64,000 bases of DNA, taken from NCBI GenBank assembly GCA_958296025.1, contig OY282430.1, positions 496,001-560,000 on the forward strand, given 5' to 3'. Positions 1 to 8,960 of the stretch are shown piece by piece (position 1 is the stretch's first letter; each line of letters begins with the position of its first letter). The notes below the pieces were generated by a model. The model was not told where the DNA came from. It did not search any database and was given only the letters and a program-made list of their open reading frames with translations. The DNA comes from an uncultured Pseudomonadales bacterium. Lineage in GTDB: Bacteria; Pseudomonadota; Gammaproteobacteria; Pseudomonadales; Azotimanducaceae. A program made the translations under genes and the position numbers.

Positions 1-2
1 CG

Positions 3-1406
3 ACGACGTCCAGCGACGGGTGCAGCGGTCCCTTGGTTTGGCTCCTGCGGGCGTTTTGGGCAAGCGCTGCACTCTTGAATCTTTGGGCGTTCGCCCTGAC
101 GGGTATGCGCGGGGCGTTGATCGGGTTGCTGGCCGGCTTCGGCTTTGTGGTTCTGCTGCTGACGTTTACCGGGCGCAAGCGCTGGTTTCGCCGCGTCTTC
201 GGGGCACTGAGCCTGTTGGCCGCCGGCAGCCTAGTCGTCCTGCTGCTCTTGTTTCTGCGGCCCGGCATCGTGCTGCCGGACACGGCGTTCTCCAATCCCT
301 TTCTCGACAGTCTGACCAACTCCGCTCATCGCGGCGGCGTACAAACGCGGATGGTGTCTTGGGCAGCCGCCGTGGAAGGGTTTCTTGACCGCCCTCTGAC
401 CGGTTGGGGAGCGGGAAACTACATTCTGGTCTTTGGTCGGTACGCTATCGCCGACGGCATAGCGCTGCCCCGGGGTGTGCCGCTGCCCGTTCACGACCAT
501 GCCCACAACCAGTTGCTTGAGGAGGCGGTGACCAAGGGATTGTTGGGCGTCGTCAGTTATCTCGCCCTGTGGGTCGGCACCTTTTTCGCCATCTTGCGCG
601 TCGTCAGCAGCTTGGGCGCCAAGGAACGGGTTCCGATCCTGTTTCTAGGCGCGGCCTTGGCGGCGCATTTCCTGCACAGTCAGACCTCGTTGGATTCCCC
701 CACGGGCACTTTGCAGTATGTGCTGCTGTTCGCTTGTCTGGCCAGCCTGCAGGTCAACGTGGCCGCAACCGACCCTGCCGCCCCAAGGACAGAGCGGGAG
801 GGCCAGCGCCGTATCTGGACATGGGCGGCTGGTGTGGCTGTGCAGTCGGCACACTCGTGGGGCATCGCCGCGTTGAGGCGGCGCATGACTTCGGCATGGG
901 CGCAGCTGCGCCTGGATTCGCTTGGCTGGCGGAGCGGAGGGCGGATGTTGTTGGCGGCGGGGGCGCTGTCCTTGGCGGGGCTCGGCCTCAGCCAGAATCT
1001 CGGCATCCATCAGGGTGCTCGCGCCGTATGGAACGCGGCGGCCGTGGCGCAAACCGTGGAGCAGGCCTTTATCTACTTTCGGCAAGCCATCGTCGCCTTT
1101 GCGCCGCTGGCCAATGGCCCGAGGCGGATGCTGTTCGACAACGCCGCGGCGCTGTGGCCTATTGTGCAGGCGGAAGGCGGCGAAGCCCGGGCGCGGATGC
1201 TGGCATTACTGGAGGCCGAGGCCGCCGCTGCGTTAGTTAGTGCGCCGGAAGACTGGCGCATGCGCACTGTGCTGGCGAACTTCTATTTGGCGGCATCCGA
1301 ATTCAACCCGGCTTATGAGGAAATAGCTAATGACCATTGGGACCATGCCTTGACGTTGGCGCCCCATATCGGTGGCGGTGCGCTGCTGGCGCCCGCAGCA
1401 CCCTAA
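3..1406 (+). CDS. O-antigen ligase/polymerase-like membrane protein, C-terminal part (5' end outside window)
   Basis: The reading frame is open to the left edge, so the true start lies outside the window. About 460 residues are visible, with several hydrophobic segments near the start (for example GALIGLLAGFGFVVLLLTF). A large periplasmic-type loop follows, carrying the motif HDHAHNQLLEE; H-x-H-N-x-x-L-E is typical of the Wzy_C domain of O-antigen ligases and PglL-like enzymes. Three more membrane segments and a soluble helical tail of roughly 130 residues end the protein. The family transfers or polymerises lipid-linked glycans on the periplasmic face of the inner membrane. The sugar-phosphate transferase downstream supports a surface-polysaccharide role. 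Ligase and polymerase cannot be told apart here. Confidence 0.7.
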   Translation, partial: TTSSDGCSGPLVWLLRAFWASAALLNLWAFALTGMRGALIGLLAGFGFVVLLLTFTGRKRWFRRVFGALSLLAAGSLVVLLLLFLRPGIVLPDTAFSNPFLDSLTNSAHRGGVQTRMVSWAAAVEGFLDRPLTGWGAGNYILVFGRYAIADGIALPRGVPLPVHDHAHNQLLEEAVTKGLLGVVSYLALWVGTFFAILRVVSSLGAKERVPILFLGAALAAHFLHSQTSLDSPTGTLQYVLLFACLASLQVNVAATDPAAPRTEREGQRRIWTWAAGVAVQSAHSWGIAALRRRMTSAWAQLRLDSLGWRSGGRMLLAAGALSLAGLGLSQNLGIHQGARAVWNAAAVAQTVEQAFIYFRQAIVAFAPLANGPRRMLFDNAAALWPIVQAEGGEARARMLALLEAEAAAALVSAPEDWRMRTVLANFYLAASEFNPAYEEIANDHWDHALTLAPHIGGGALLAPAAP

Positions 1407-1431
1407 AGAGTGCTCTAATAGTCAATTCGTG

Positions 1432-1461
1432 TTGCATACGGGTTTGCGGTTAGTCTATTCT
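1432..1461 (+). promoter_or_regulatory. Candidate sigma-70 promoter for the sugar transferase gene
   Basis: TTGCAT at 1432-1437 and TATTCT at 1456-1461 are separated by 18 bp, in the gap between the ligase-like gene and the transferase. The match is imperfect and rests on eye inspection only. Confidence 0.3.
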
Positions 1462-1527
1462 CGGCAACCCAACTAGAAAGGCGATCCCCTCACACCAACA
1501 AGGGGCTGCGTCCTGAGCCAAAATGGG

Positions 1528-2394
1528 ATGCATTTGTCTGGTTTGTCCACATTCAAGAGCAACAGCAGGCAGGTGAAAACATTGTCTGAACCAGATGGGC
1601 AGGCAAAAGGCGTTGAGGCGGGCGCAGTCCATCGTGCGCGATACAAGCGACCCTTTGACTTGCTTTTGGTGGTGGCTGCCTTAGTGCTGCTCAGCCCACT
1701 CTGGCTGTTGCTCTTGACGCTGATACCCTCGGCCATCTGGCTGAACGACCGGGGGCGCGTTTTCTATGTGCAGGAACGGATGGGGCGCTGGGGGCGGCCG
1801 TTCGGCATGATTAAGTTCCGCACCATGGTGCAGAACGCGGAGCACATGACCGGCCCTGTCTGGGCTGGCAAAAAGGACCAGCGCATCACCAAGGTCGGCA
1901 AGGTGCTGCGGGCGTTGCACTTGGACGAAATTCCCCAAATCATCAATGTGCTCAAGGGGGACATGAGCTTGGTGGGCCCTCGCCCGGAGCGCCCCGAGCT
2001 GGCCGCGGAGATCGAGCGCGATCTGCCGGGTTTCTCCACCCGGCTACAGGTTTCGCCCGGCATCGCCGGCTTGGCCCAGGCCTGCCGGGACTATCACGCT
2101 AGGCCCCGGGACAAGCTCCGCTACGACAATCTATACGTCGCCAAGATGAGCCTATGGGTGGACATCAAGCTCTTGGTGCGTTGCGTTTGGGTGGCCTTTG
2201 CGCATGGCCTGCGGGTGTTGGGGGATAGAGGAGCGTCGCAACATCGGCCGCAAAGCCGGCAGCGAACCCAGAAGGCGCAAAGCGGTCAGGTGGCTGTCGA
2301 AGCTCACGCGGCGGCTAAGGCCAACGGCACCGCTGCCGCACCCCGACCGGGCGCAACCGCGGCGGTGCAATCCGTCAGCGTTGCCAGCGACTAG
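1528..2394 (+). CDS. Undecaprenyl-phosphate sugar-1-phosphate transferase (bacterial sugar transferase family)
   Basis: A 288-residue protein of the WcaJ/PglC/RfbP family, which moves a sugar-1-phosphate onto undecaprenyl phosphate to start glycan assembly at the inner membrane. A basic segment (KRPFDLLL) leads into a long hydrophobic hairpin, followed by the family hallmarks FYVQERMG, KFRTM, LDEIPQIINVLKGDMSLVGP and RPERPE. The last 50 residues, rich in Ala, Gln and Arg, are not part of the fold. No clear Shine-Dalgarno sequence precedes the ATG at 1528, and a GTG about 45 bases further in is an alternative start. The length fits a short PglC-like enzyme with an extra N-terminal membrane region. 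The sugar specificity cannot be read from the sequence. Confidence 0.85.
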   Translation: MHLSGLSTFKSNSRQVKTLSEPDGQAKGVEAGAVHRARYKRPFDLLLVVAALVLLSPLWLLLLTLIPSAIWLNDRGRVFYVQERMGRWGRPFGMIKFRTMVQNAEHMTGPVWAGKKDQRITKVGKVLRALHLDEIPQIINVLKGDMSLVGPRPERPELAAEIERDLPGFSTRLQVSPGIAGLAQACRDYHARPRDKLRYDNLYVAKMSLWVDIKLLVRCVWVAFAHGLRVLGDRGASQHRPQSRQRTQKAQSGQVAVEAHAAAKANGTAAAPRPGATAAVQSVSVASD

Positions 2395-2408
2395 GCGGGC
2401 TTGCGCCG

Positions 2409-3539
2409 ATGTCCAAGCGCGGCGAGGGCGCCTTTGTCGAGTTTCGGGAGGTCAGCAAGTCCTATGACGGCAAGGTGCTGTCGGTTCAGGACTTCACGCT
2501 AAGCGTCGCCAAGGGGGAGTTCGTCACCATTCTCGGCCCCTCCGGCTGCGGCAAGACCACCTGCCTGAAGATGCTCGCCGGCTTTGAGGAGCCCACCTCT
2601 GGCGAGATCCTGCTGAACGGGCGGCCCATCGGCCGGGTCAGGGCGCACAAGCGGAACATCGGCGTCGTGTTTCAGCAGTATGCCCTTTTTCCGCATATGA
2701 CCATCGCCGAAAACCTCGCCTTCCCTTTGCAGGCGCGGGGTGCGTCGAAGCACGAGAGCGCCGCTGGCGTGAAGCGAGCGTTGGACATGGTGCAGCTGGC
2801 CGCCTTCGCCGACCGCCGCCCAGGGCAGCTGTCCGGCGGCCAGCAGCAGCGCGCCGCCATCGGCCGCGCCTTGGTGTTCGAGCCGGACTTGGTTCTGATG
2901 GACGAACCCTTGGGCGCCCTGGACCGCCGCTTGCGGGAGGACATGCAGTACGAGATCCGCCGCCTGCAGCAGCGCCTGGAGGTGACCATGATCTACGTCA
3001 CCCACGACCAAGGCGAGGCCATGGTCCTGTCCGACCGGGTGGCGGTGATGAACGGCGGCAAGGTGGAGCAGATCGCCCCGCCGGAGGTGCTCTACGAAGA
3101 GCCCGGCACCCTGTTCGTGGCCAACTTCATCGGCGAGAACAACCGGCTTGATGGCGAGGTGGTGGAATGGACCGAACAGGTATGCCGCGTGGACGTTAAA
3201 GGCAAGGGCGTGGTCCAAGCGTTCCCGGTGGCCGTAGGCGAAGGGGACCACCACACCAGCCTGACCATCCGCCCGGAGCGGGTGGAGCTGAATCCCGCTC
3301 CCGGCCGCACCGCCAATGTCTTTGACGCCAAGGTGCAGGACGTCATCTTCATCGGCGACCATCTGCGCATTCATGCGGAACTGCTGGGCTGTCAACAGTT
3401 CATCGTCAAGATTCCCAACATCATCGGCCACGGCGCGGTCCTACCCGGGGATACGGTCAAGTTTGGTTGGCTGACCACTGACTGTCGGGCGCTGGATGCG
3501 GCGCCCCCCACCCAAACCGGTACTGCGCCAGCGCAGTAG
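2409..3539 (+). CDS. ABC transporter ATP-binding protein, spermidine/putrescine or Fe3+ type (PotA-like)
   Basis: A 376-residue ATPase of an importer for polyamines or a related small solute, acting at the cytoplasmic face of the inner membrane. Walker A is GPSGCGKTT (residues 43-51), the signature is LSGGQQQR, Walker B is LVLMDEPLGALD and the H-loop is VTHDQ. A C-terminal TOBE-type regulatory domain fills roughly residues 280-370, as usual for PotA and FbpC. It starts 15 bp after the sugar-transferase stop and is followed by the binding-protein gene and four permease genes, so it most likely energises both permease pairs. Exact substrate is unknown. Confidence 0.9.
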   Translation: MSKRGEGAFVEFREVSKSYDGKVLSVQDFTLSVAKGEFVTILGPSGCGKTTCLKMLAGFEEPTSGEILLNGRPIGRVRAHKRNIGVVFQQYALFPHMTIAENLAFPLQARGASKHESAAGVKRALDMVQLAAFADRRPGQLSGGQQQRAAIGRALVFEPDLVLMDEPLGALDRRLREDMQYEIRRLQQRLEVTMIYVTHDQGEAMVLSDRVAVMNGGKVEQIAPPEVLYEEPGTLFVANFIGENNRLDGEVVEWTEQVCRVDVKGKGVVQAFPVAVGEGDHHTSLTIRPERVELNPAPGRTANVFDAKVQDVIFIGDHLRIHAELLGCQQFIVKIPNIIGHGAVLPGDTVKFGWLTTDCRALDAAPPTQTGTAPAQ

Positions 3540-3572
3540 GCGGCGTTGAAAGCGAGTGAGGAGGCGGTTTCC

Positions 3573-4829
3573 ATGAACATCCAGTGGCGGCGGTTCTTGC
3601 GGCAAGTCGTTCGCCACTTGATGCGGCATTCCGGGTTTCGTCCGTCCACCGACGGCTTTTGTCAGGCATGCCGTCCTGCCCTGCGGGGGCGGCGAATGCC
3701 CTTTGCCGCAGGCGCAGCCATTGGCGCCTCGTTGCGCAAGGACGGTGCAATTCATGTGATTGCGTTGTCGGCCCTGATTGCCTTGGCGTCGGCCTCCGCC
3801 CCGGCTGCGGGGCAGGGTCGCTCCATCACGGTGGTGTCTTGGGGCGGCTCCTATGCCAGGGCATCGGTCAAGGCTTATCACGAAGCCTTCGTGAAGGAGA
3901 CCGGCATCCAAATCAACTTGGATGAATTCAACGGCGGCTTGGCCCAGGTGCGGGCCCAGGTGGAGACCGGCAACGTCACTTGGGACGTGGTGGATTTGGA
4001 GGGCATGGACACCCTGCTCGGCTGCGACGAGGGCCTGCTGCAGGAGATCGACTACGCCGACTTGGCCCCGGCGCCGGACGGCACCCCGGCGGTGGAGGAC
4101 TACCCCGATGGCGTATTGGATTGCGGCGTCGCCCTACTCGACTACGCCACCATTTACGCCTACAACGAGAATTTCTTCCTTGGCGCCAAGCCCACCAGCA
4201 TGGCCGACTTCTTCGATCTGGAGAAGTTTCCCGGACGGCGGGGCATGCGCCGCTCCCCCTACAGCAACTTGGAGTTTGCCTTGGTGGGGGATGGTGTGCC
4301 GGCGGCTCAGGTCTATGAGGTGCTGTCCACGCCGGAAGGGGTGGAGCGCGCTTTCCGCAAGCTGGACGAGATCAAAAGCTCGGTGATTTGGTGGGAGACT
4401 GGCGCTCAAGCGCCGCAGATGCTGGCTGACGGCGAGGTTGTGATGAGCACCGCCTACAACGGACGCATCTTCAGCGCCCAAGTTCTGGAGAAGCAGCCGC
4501 TTACTATCGTCTGGGATGGGCAGGTGCAGGGCTGGAGCTATCTGAACATCGTCGCCGACGCTCCGAATGCGGACCTTGCCAAGCAGTTCATCACCTTCGC
4601 CACCAGTGCTGAATCCGCCGCCAGGGTGGCCAGCTACATCTCCTACGGCCTCGTGCGGCGTTCCGCCATGGCGCTGGTGGGCAAGCATGCGGAGGCGGGC
4701 GTCGAAATGCGTCCGCACCTGCCCAACGCCCCGCAGAACATGGGCAACATGGTGCGGGAGAACCCTGAGTGGTGGGCCGACAACATGGACGATATGAACG
4801 AGCGGTTCGCCGCTTGGCTCCTTCACTAA
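3573..4829 (+). CDS. ABC transporter periplasmic solute-binding protein (PotD-like)
   Basis: The ATG at 3573 is preceded by GAGGAGG and gives a 418-residue protein. A weaker alternative start lies at 3696, just ahead of a typical signal peptide (core VIALSALIALASASAPAAG). An unusual basic extension of about 45 residues would precede the signal if 3573 is used. The mature part begins ITVVSWGGSYARA, a common start for PotD/family-1 binding proteins, and continues with the two-lobed fold. It delivers substrate to the permeases encoded immediately downstream. The last 14 codons are repeated at 6886-6930, which marks the boundary of the downstream duplication. Confidence 0.85.
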   Translation: MNIQWRRFLRQVVRHLMRHSGFRPSTDGFCQACRPALRGRRMPFAAGAAIGASLRKDGAIHVIALSALIALASASAPAAGQGRSITVVSWGGSYARASVKAYHEAFVKETGIQINLDEFNGGLAQVRAQVETGNVTWDVVDLEGMDTLLGCDEGLLQEIDYADLAPAPDGTPAVEDYPDGVLDCGVALLDYATIYAYNENFFLGAKPTSMADFFDLEKFPGRRGMRRSPYSNLEFALVGDGVPAAQVYEVLSTPEGVERAFRKLDEIKSSVIWWETGAQAPQMLADGEVVMSTAYNGRIFSAQVLEKQPLTIVWDGQVQGWSYLNIVADAPNADLAKQFITFATSAESAARVASYISYGLVRRSAMALVGKHAEAGVEMRPHLPNAPQNMGNMVRENPEWWADNMDDMNERFAAWLLH

Positions 4830-4847
4830 AGGGCGCAGTGCGCCGCG

Positions 4848-6038
4848 ATGATGGGCAAGTCCCGCACTCAAGCCCTGCTGTTGTCGCTGCCGCTCATCGC
4901 CTTCATCGGCATCACCTTTGTGGCGCCTTTGGGCAGCATGGTGCTGCGCAGCTTCTACGACCCTCTGGTGGCCGAAATCCTGCCGAAGACGGTGGCCGCG
5001 CTGGGCGAGTGGGACGGCGGGGCGTTGCCGCCGGAGGGCGTTTACGCGTTGTTGGCGGAGGAGCTTAGGCAGGCCCGGGCGGACAGGACCATCGGCAGGT
5101 TGGCCACTAGGCTGAACCGCCAAACTCCGGGGTTGCGCAGCGTCGTCAGCGGCACTGGGCGTCGTTTGGCCCGGCAGGGGCAGCCGCCTTGGGCCGAGGC
5201 CCTGCCGAGGATGAACAAGGCTTGGGGCGAACCGGAGGTCTGGCATGCGATCGCCCAAGCCGGGCGCAGGGTGACGCCCACCTACTACCTCAATGCGCTG
5301 GACTTGCGGATGGACGCCGACAGCGGCGTCGTGCAGCAGCCCGAGGCCAAGCGCGTCTATCGCGCCCTGTTCGTCAAGACCATCGGCGTTGCCCTCGCCA
5401 TCACCCTTCTGTGCTTGGGCATAGGCTATCCCTTGGCTTGGTTCATCGCCCATTCGCCGCCACGCCGGGGGCGGCTGCTGCTGGTGCTGGTGCTGCTGCC
5501 CTTTTGGACCTCCCTGCTGGTGCGCACCACTTCCTGGATTGTGCTGTTGCAGCAACAGGGGGTGCTGAACAACTTGCTGATTTGGGCGGGCGTAGTGGCG
5601 GACGATCAGCGGCTGACCCTGATGCACAACATGATCGGCACCTTCGTGGCCATGACCCATGTGCTGCTGCCCTTCATGGTGCTGCCGCTGTACTCGGTGA
5701 TGAGCGGCATTCCGCCGGTGCAGATGCAGGCGGCGTCCTCCCTGGGGGCCAAGTGGCCGCGGGCCTTTCGGCGGGTGTACCTGCCGCAGTCCATGCCCGG
5801 CGTCGGCGCCGGCTGTCTGCTGGTGTTCATCCTGGCGATGGGCTACTACATCACCCCGGCCTTGGTGGGCGGGCAGAGCGGTCAGCTAATCTCCAACTTC
5901 ATCGCCTACCACATGCAGACCTCCCTGAACTGGGGGCTGGCGGCGGCGCTGGGCTCCATCCTGTTCGTCGCCGTGCTGCTGCTGTTCCTGCTCTATGACC
6001 GGGTGCTGGGGCTTGACCGCATGAGGCTGGGCTCGTGA
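4848..6038 (+). CDS. ABC transporter permease, PotB-like, copy A
   Basis: A 396-residue inner-membrane permease. One N-terminal membrane segment (LLLSLPLIAFIGITFVAPLGSM) is followed by a hydrophilic insert of about 125 residues, then five further segments. The binding-protein-dependent loop is AASSLGAKWPRAFRRVYLPQ (EAA-type), the contact point with the ATPase. The conserved stretch LLPFWTSLLVRTTSWI matches the PotB consensus, so this copy looks like the functional original. It overlaps the PotC-like gene by 4 bp. Start ATG at 4848 follows the binding-protein gene by 18 bp. Confidence 0.88.
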   Translation: MMGKSRTQALLLSLPLIAFIGITFVAPLGSMVLRSFYDPLVAEILPKTVAALGEWDGGALPPEGVYALLAEELRQARADRTIGRLATRLNRQTPGLRSVVSGTGRRLARQGQPPWAEALPRMNKAWGEPEVWHAIAQAGRRVTPTYYLNALDLRMDADSGVVQQPEAKRVYRALFVKTIGVALAITLLCLGIGYPLAWFIAHSPPRRGRLLLVLVLLPFWTSLLVRTTSWIVLLQQQGVLNNLLIWAGVVADDQRLTLMHNMIGTFVAMTHVLLPFMVLPLYSVMSGIPPVQMQAASSLGAKWPRAFRRVYLPQSMPGVGAGCLLVFILAMGYYITPALVGGQSGQLISNFIAYHMQTSLNWGLAAALGSILFVAVLLLFLLYDRVLGLDRMRLGS

Positions 6039-6859
6039 GCGCTTGGCGGGCCGGCCCCGGCGCCTGGGCGCTGCGCGTCTTCTGCGGCTTGGCGTTCCTG
6101 TTCCTGATGGCGCCGATTCTGATCATCATTCCCCTTTCCTTCAACGCGGAGCCCTACTTCACCTTCACCCGCGGCATGCTCACCCTGGACCCGGACGCCT
6201 ACTCGCTGCGCTGGTACGAGCAGGTGCTGCTGGGGGAGCGATGGCGGAGCGCCGCCCTGAACACCCTCATCGTCGGCGTTTCCGCCACCTTGCTGGCCAC
6301 CACCCTGGGCACCGTGGCCGCCATGGGCCTGTCCAGCCCGGCGATGCCTTGGCGGCGCACCATCACGGCGCTGCTGATCTCGCCGATGATCGTGCCCATC
6401 ATCATCGCCGCCGCCGGCATGTTCTTCTTCTACTCCAGCCTGAACCTGACCCAGACCTACACCGGCCTCATCCTCTCCCACGCCGCCTTGGGGGCGCCCT
6501 TCGTGGTCATCACGGTCACTGCGGCCATGGCCGGCTTCAACAGCGAGCTGCTGCTGGCGGCGGCCAGCCTGGGCGCCGGGCCGGTGCGCACCTTCTTCAA
6601 GGTGCAACTGCCCATTCTCAGCCCGGGCGTGATTTCCGGCGCCCTGTTCGCCTTCGCCGCCTCCTTGGACGAGGTGGTGGTGGTGCTGTTCATGGCCGGA
6701 TTGGAGCAGCGCACCATTCCTCGGGAAATGTGGGCCGGCATCCGCGAGGAGATCAGCCCGGCCATCCTGGCGGCGGCGACCTTCCTGATCCTCATCGCCG
6801 TCCTGCTGCTGCTGGCCCTGGAATTGCTGCAACGTCGCTCCGACAGCGGCAGGCCATGA
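6035..6859 (+). CDS. ABC transporter permease, PotC-like, copy A
   Basis: A 274-residue permease starting at a GTG that overlaps the stop of copy A PotB (GTGA), indicating translational coupling. Six membrane segments are visible; the EAA-type loop is AAASLGAGPVRTFFKVQLPI and the segment ASLDEVVVVLFMAG matches the PotC family. It forms the heterodimeric channel with the PotB-like partner in the inner membrane. It is followed by 26 bp and then by the remnant of the binding-protein gene that opens the second repeat unit. Confidence 0.88.
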   Translation: MSAWRAGPGAWALRVFCGLAFLFLMAPILIIIPLSFNAEPYFTFTRGMLTLDPDAYSLRWYEQVLLGERWRSAALNTLIVGVSATLLATTLGTVAAMGLSSPAMPWRRTITALLISPMIVPIIIAAAGMFFFYSSLNLTQTYTGLILSHAALGAPFVVITVTAAMAGFNSELLLAAASLGAGPVRTFFKVQLPILSPGVISGALFAFAASLDEVVVVLFMAGLEQRTIPREMWAGIREEISPAILAAATFLILIAVLLLLALELLQRRSDSGRP

Positions 6860-6885
6860 ACCGCAGCTGGGTCGCCGGCGCTCCA

Positions 6886-6930
6886 ATGGACGACATGAAC
6901 GAGCGGTTCGCCGCTTGGCTCCTTCACTAA
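6886..6930 (+). pseudogene. Copied 3' tail of the binding-protein gene
   Basis: Fourteen codons (MDDMNERFAAWLLH plus stop) identical in protein sequence to the end of the PotD-like gene at 4785-4829. It has no room for a functional gene and is a scar of the duplication. Its presence shows that the duplicated segment began inside the binding-protein gene. Confidence 0.9.
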
Positions 6931-6948
6931 AGGGCGCAGGTCGCCGCG

Positions 6949-8139
6949 ATGATGGGCAAGTCCCGCACTCAGGCCCTGTTGTTGTCGCTGCCGCTCATCG
7001 CCTTCATCGGCATCACCTTTGTGGCGCCTCTGGGCAGCATGGTGCTGCGCAGCTTCTACGACCCTCTGGTGGCCGAAATCCTGCCGAAGACGGTGGCCGC
7101 GCTGGGCGAGTGGGACGGCGGGGCGTTGCCGCCGGAGGGCGTTTACGCGTTGTTGGCGGAGGAGCTTAGGCAGGCCCGGGCGGACAGGACCATCGGCAGG
7201 TTGGCCACTAGGCTGAACCGCCAAACTCCGGGGTTGCGCAGCGTCGTCAGCGGCACTGGGCGTCGTTTGGCCCGGCAGGGGGAGCCGCCTTGGGCCGAGG
7301 CCCTGCCGAGGATGAACAAGGCTTGGGGCGATCTGGAGGTCTGGCGGGCGCTCGCCCAAGCCGGGCGTCGGGTGACGCCCACCTACTACCTCAATGCGCT
7401 GGACTTGCGGATGGACGCCGACAGCGGCGTCGTGCAGCAGCCCGAGGCCAAGCGCGTCTATCGCGCCCTGTTCGTCAAGACCATCGGCGTTGCCCTCGTC
7501 ATCACCCTTCTGTGCTTGGGCATAGGCTATCCCTTGGCTTGGTTCATCGCCCATTCGCCGCCGCGCCGCGGGCAGCGGCTGCTGGTGCTGGTGCTGGTGC
7601 CCTTGGGGGTCTCCCTGTGGGTATGCACCACTTCCTGGATTGTGCTGTTGCAGCAACAGGGGGTGCTGAACAACTTGCTGATTTGGGCGGGCGTGGTGGC
7701 GGACGATCAGCGGCTGACCCTGATGCACAACATGACCGGCACCTTCGTGGCCATGGTCCATATGCTGCTGCCCTTCATGGTGCTGTCGCTGTACTCGGTG
7801 ATGCGCGGCATTCCGCCGGTGCAGATGCAGGCGGCGTCCTCCCTGGGGGCCAAGTGGCCGCGGGCCTTTCGGCGGGTGTATCTGCCGCAGTCCATGCCCG
7901 GCGTCGGCGCCGGCTGTCTGCTGGTGTTCATCCTGTCGATGGGCTACTACATCATCCCGGCCTTGGTGGGCGGGCAGAGCGGTCAGCTAACCTCCAACTT
8001 CATCGCCTACCACATGCAGGCCTCCCTGAACTGGGGGCTGGCCGCGGCGCTGGGCTCCATCCTGTTCGTCGCCGTGCTGCTGCTGTTCCTGCTCTATGAC
8101 CGGGTGCTGGGGCTTGACCGCATGAGGCTGGGCTCGTGA
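6949..8139 (+). CDS. ABC transporter permease, PotB-like, copy B
   Basis: A 396-residue paralogue of the product of 4848-6038, same length and no frameshift. By eye roughly two dozen residues differ. Many changes fall in one segment, where copy A has PFWTSLLVRT and copy B has PLGVSLWVCT; others change HVLLPFMVLP to HMLLPFMVLS. The EAA-type loop is unchanged, so ATPase contact should persist, while the altered segment lies in a conserved membrane region. That pattern fits either relaxed constraint or a change of substrate preference. It overlaps the following PotC-like gene by 4 bp, as in copy A. Confidence 0.87.
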   Translation: MMGKSRTQALLLSLPLIAFIGITFVAPLGSMVLRSFYDPLVAEILPKTVAALGEWDGGALPPEGVYALLAEELRQARADRTIGRLATRLNRQTPGLRSVVSGTGRRLARQGEPPWAEALPRMNKAWGDLEVWRALAQAGRRVTPTYYLNALDLRMDADSGVVQQPEAKRVYRALFVKTIGVALVITLLCLGIGYPLAWFIAHSPPRRGQRLLVLVLVPLGVSLWVCTTSWIVLLQQQGVLNNLLIWAGVVADDQRLTLMHNMTGTFVAMVHMLLPFMVLSLYSVMRGIPPVQMQAASSLGAKWPRAFRRVYLPQSMPGVGAGCLLVFILSMGYYIIPALVGGQSGQLTSNFIAYHMQASLNWGLAAALGSILFVAVLLLFLLYDRVLGLDRMRLGS

Positions 8140-8960
8140 GCGCTTGGCGGGCCGGCCCCGGCACTTGGGCGCTGCGCGTCTTCTGCGGCTTGGCGTTCCT
8201 GTTCCTGATGGCGCCGATTCTGATCATCATTCCCCTTTCCTTCAACGCGGAGCCCTACTTCACCTTCACCCGCGGCATGCTCACCCTGGACCCGGACGCC
8301 TACTCGCTGCGCTGGTACGAGCAGGTGCTGCTGGGGGAGCGATGGCGGAGCGCCGCCCTGAACACCCTCATCGTCGGCGTTTCCGCCACCTTGCTGGCCA
8401 CCACCCTGGGCACCGTGGCCGCCATGGGCCTGTCCAGCCCGGCGATGCCTTGGCGGCGCACCATCACGGCGCTGCTGATCTCGCCGATGATCGTGCCCGT
8501 CATCATCGCCGCCGCCGGCATGTTCTTCTTCTACTCCAGCTTGAACCTGACCCAGACCTACACCGGCCTCATCCTCTCCCACGCCGCCTTGGGGGCGCCC
8601 TTCGTGGTCATCACGGTCACTGCGGCCATGGCCGGCTTCAACAGCGAGCTGCTGCTGGCGGCGGCCAGCCTGGGCGCCGGGCCGGTGCGCACCTTCTTCA
8701 AGGTGCAACTGCCCATTCTCAGCCCAAGCGTGATTTCCGGCGCCGTGTTCGCCTTCGCCTTCTCCTTGGACGAGGTGGTGGTGGTGCTGTTCATGGCCGG
8801 AATGGAGCAGCGCACCATTTCCCGGGAAATGTGGGCCGGCATCCGCGAGGACATCAGCCCGGCCATCCTGGCGGTGGCGACCCTGCTGATCCTCATCGCC
8901 GTCCTGCTGCTGCTGGCCCTGGAATTGCTGCAACGTCGCTCCGATGGCGGCAGGCCATGA
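8136..8960 (+). CDS. ABC transporter permease, PotC-like, copy B
   Basis: A 274-residue paralogue of 6035-6859 with about eleven substitutions, most in the last 80 residues (for example LSPGVISGAL to LSPSVISGAV, ASLDE to FSLDE, and TIPREM to TISREM). It starts at a GTG overlapping the stop of copy B PotB. The open frame is intact, the EAA-type loop is unchanged and the operon continues to an SDR gene 80 bp downstream. It would pair with the copy B PotB-like subunit, or swap partners with copy A. Confidence 0.87.
   Translation: MSAWRAGPGTWALRVFCGLAFLFLMAPILIIIPLSFNAEPYFTFTRGMLTLDPDAYSLRWYEQVLLGERWRSAALNTLIVGVSATLLATTLGTVAAMGLSSPAMPWRRTITALLISPMIVPVIIAAAGMFFFYSSLNLTQTYTGLILSHAALGAPFVVITVTAAMAGFNSELLLAAASLGAGPVRTFFKVQLPILSPSVISGAVFAFAFSLDEVVVVLFMAGMEQRTISREMWAGIREDISPAILAVATLLILIAVLLLLALELLQRRSDGGRP

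Larger units (their letters stand above)
4785..6864 (+). repeat. Tandem duplication, unit A (about 2.08 kb)
   Basis: This unit spans the last 15 codons of the binding-protein gene, the two permease genes and a few bases beyond. It recurs at 6886-8965 with a constant offset of 2101 bp and very high identity. The units are separated by 21 bp of unrelated sequence. Confidence 0.93.

Noticed and set aside
2499-3431. Minus-strand open frame of 310 codons antisense to the ABC ATPase
   Set aside because: Composition is His/Gly/Leu-rich and not protein-like; it lies entirely inside a well-supported gene.
4134-5660. Long minus-strand open frame antisense to the ABC importer genes
   Set aside because: Low-complexity His/Gln/Pro-rich translation typical of the antisense of GC-rich genes; the plus-strand genes have clear domains and overlaps.
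6457-7761. Long minus-strand open frame across the duplication junction
   Set aside because: It is the repeat-copied antisense of the permease genes and has no recognisable domain.
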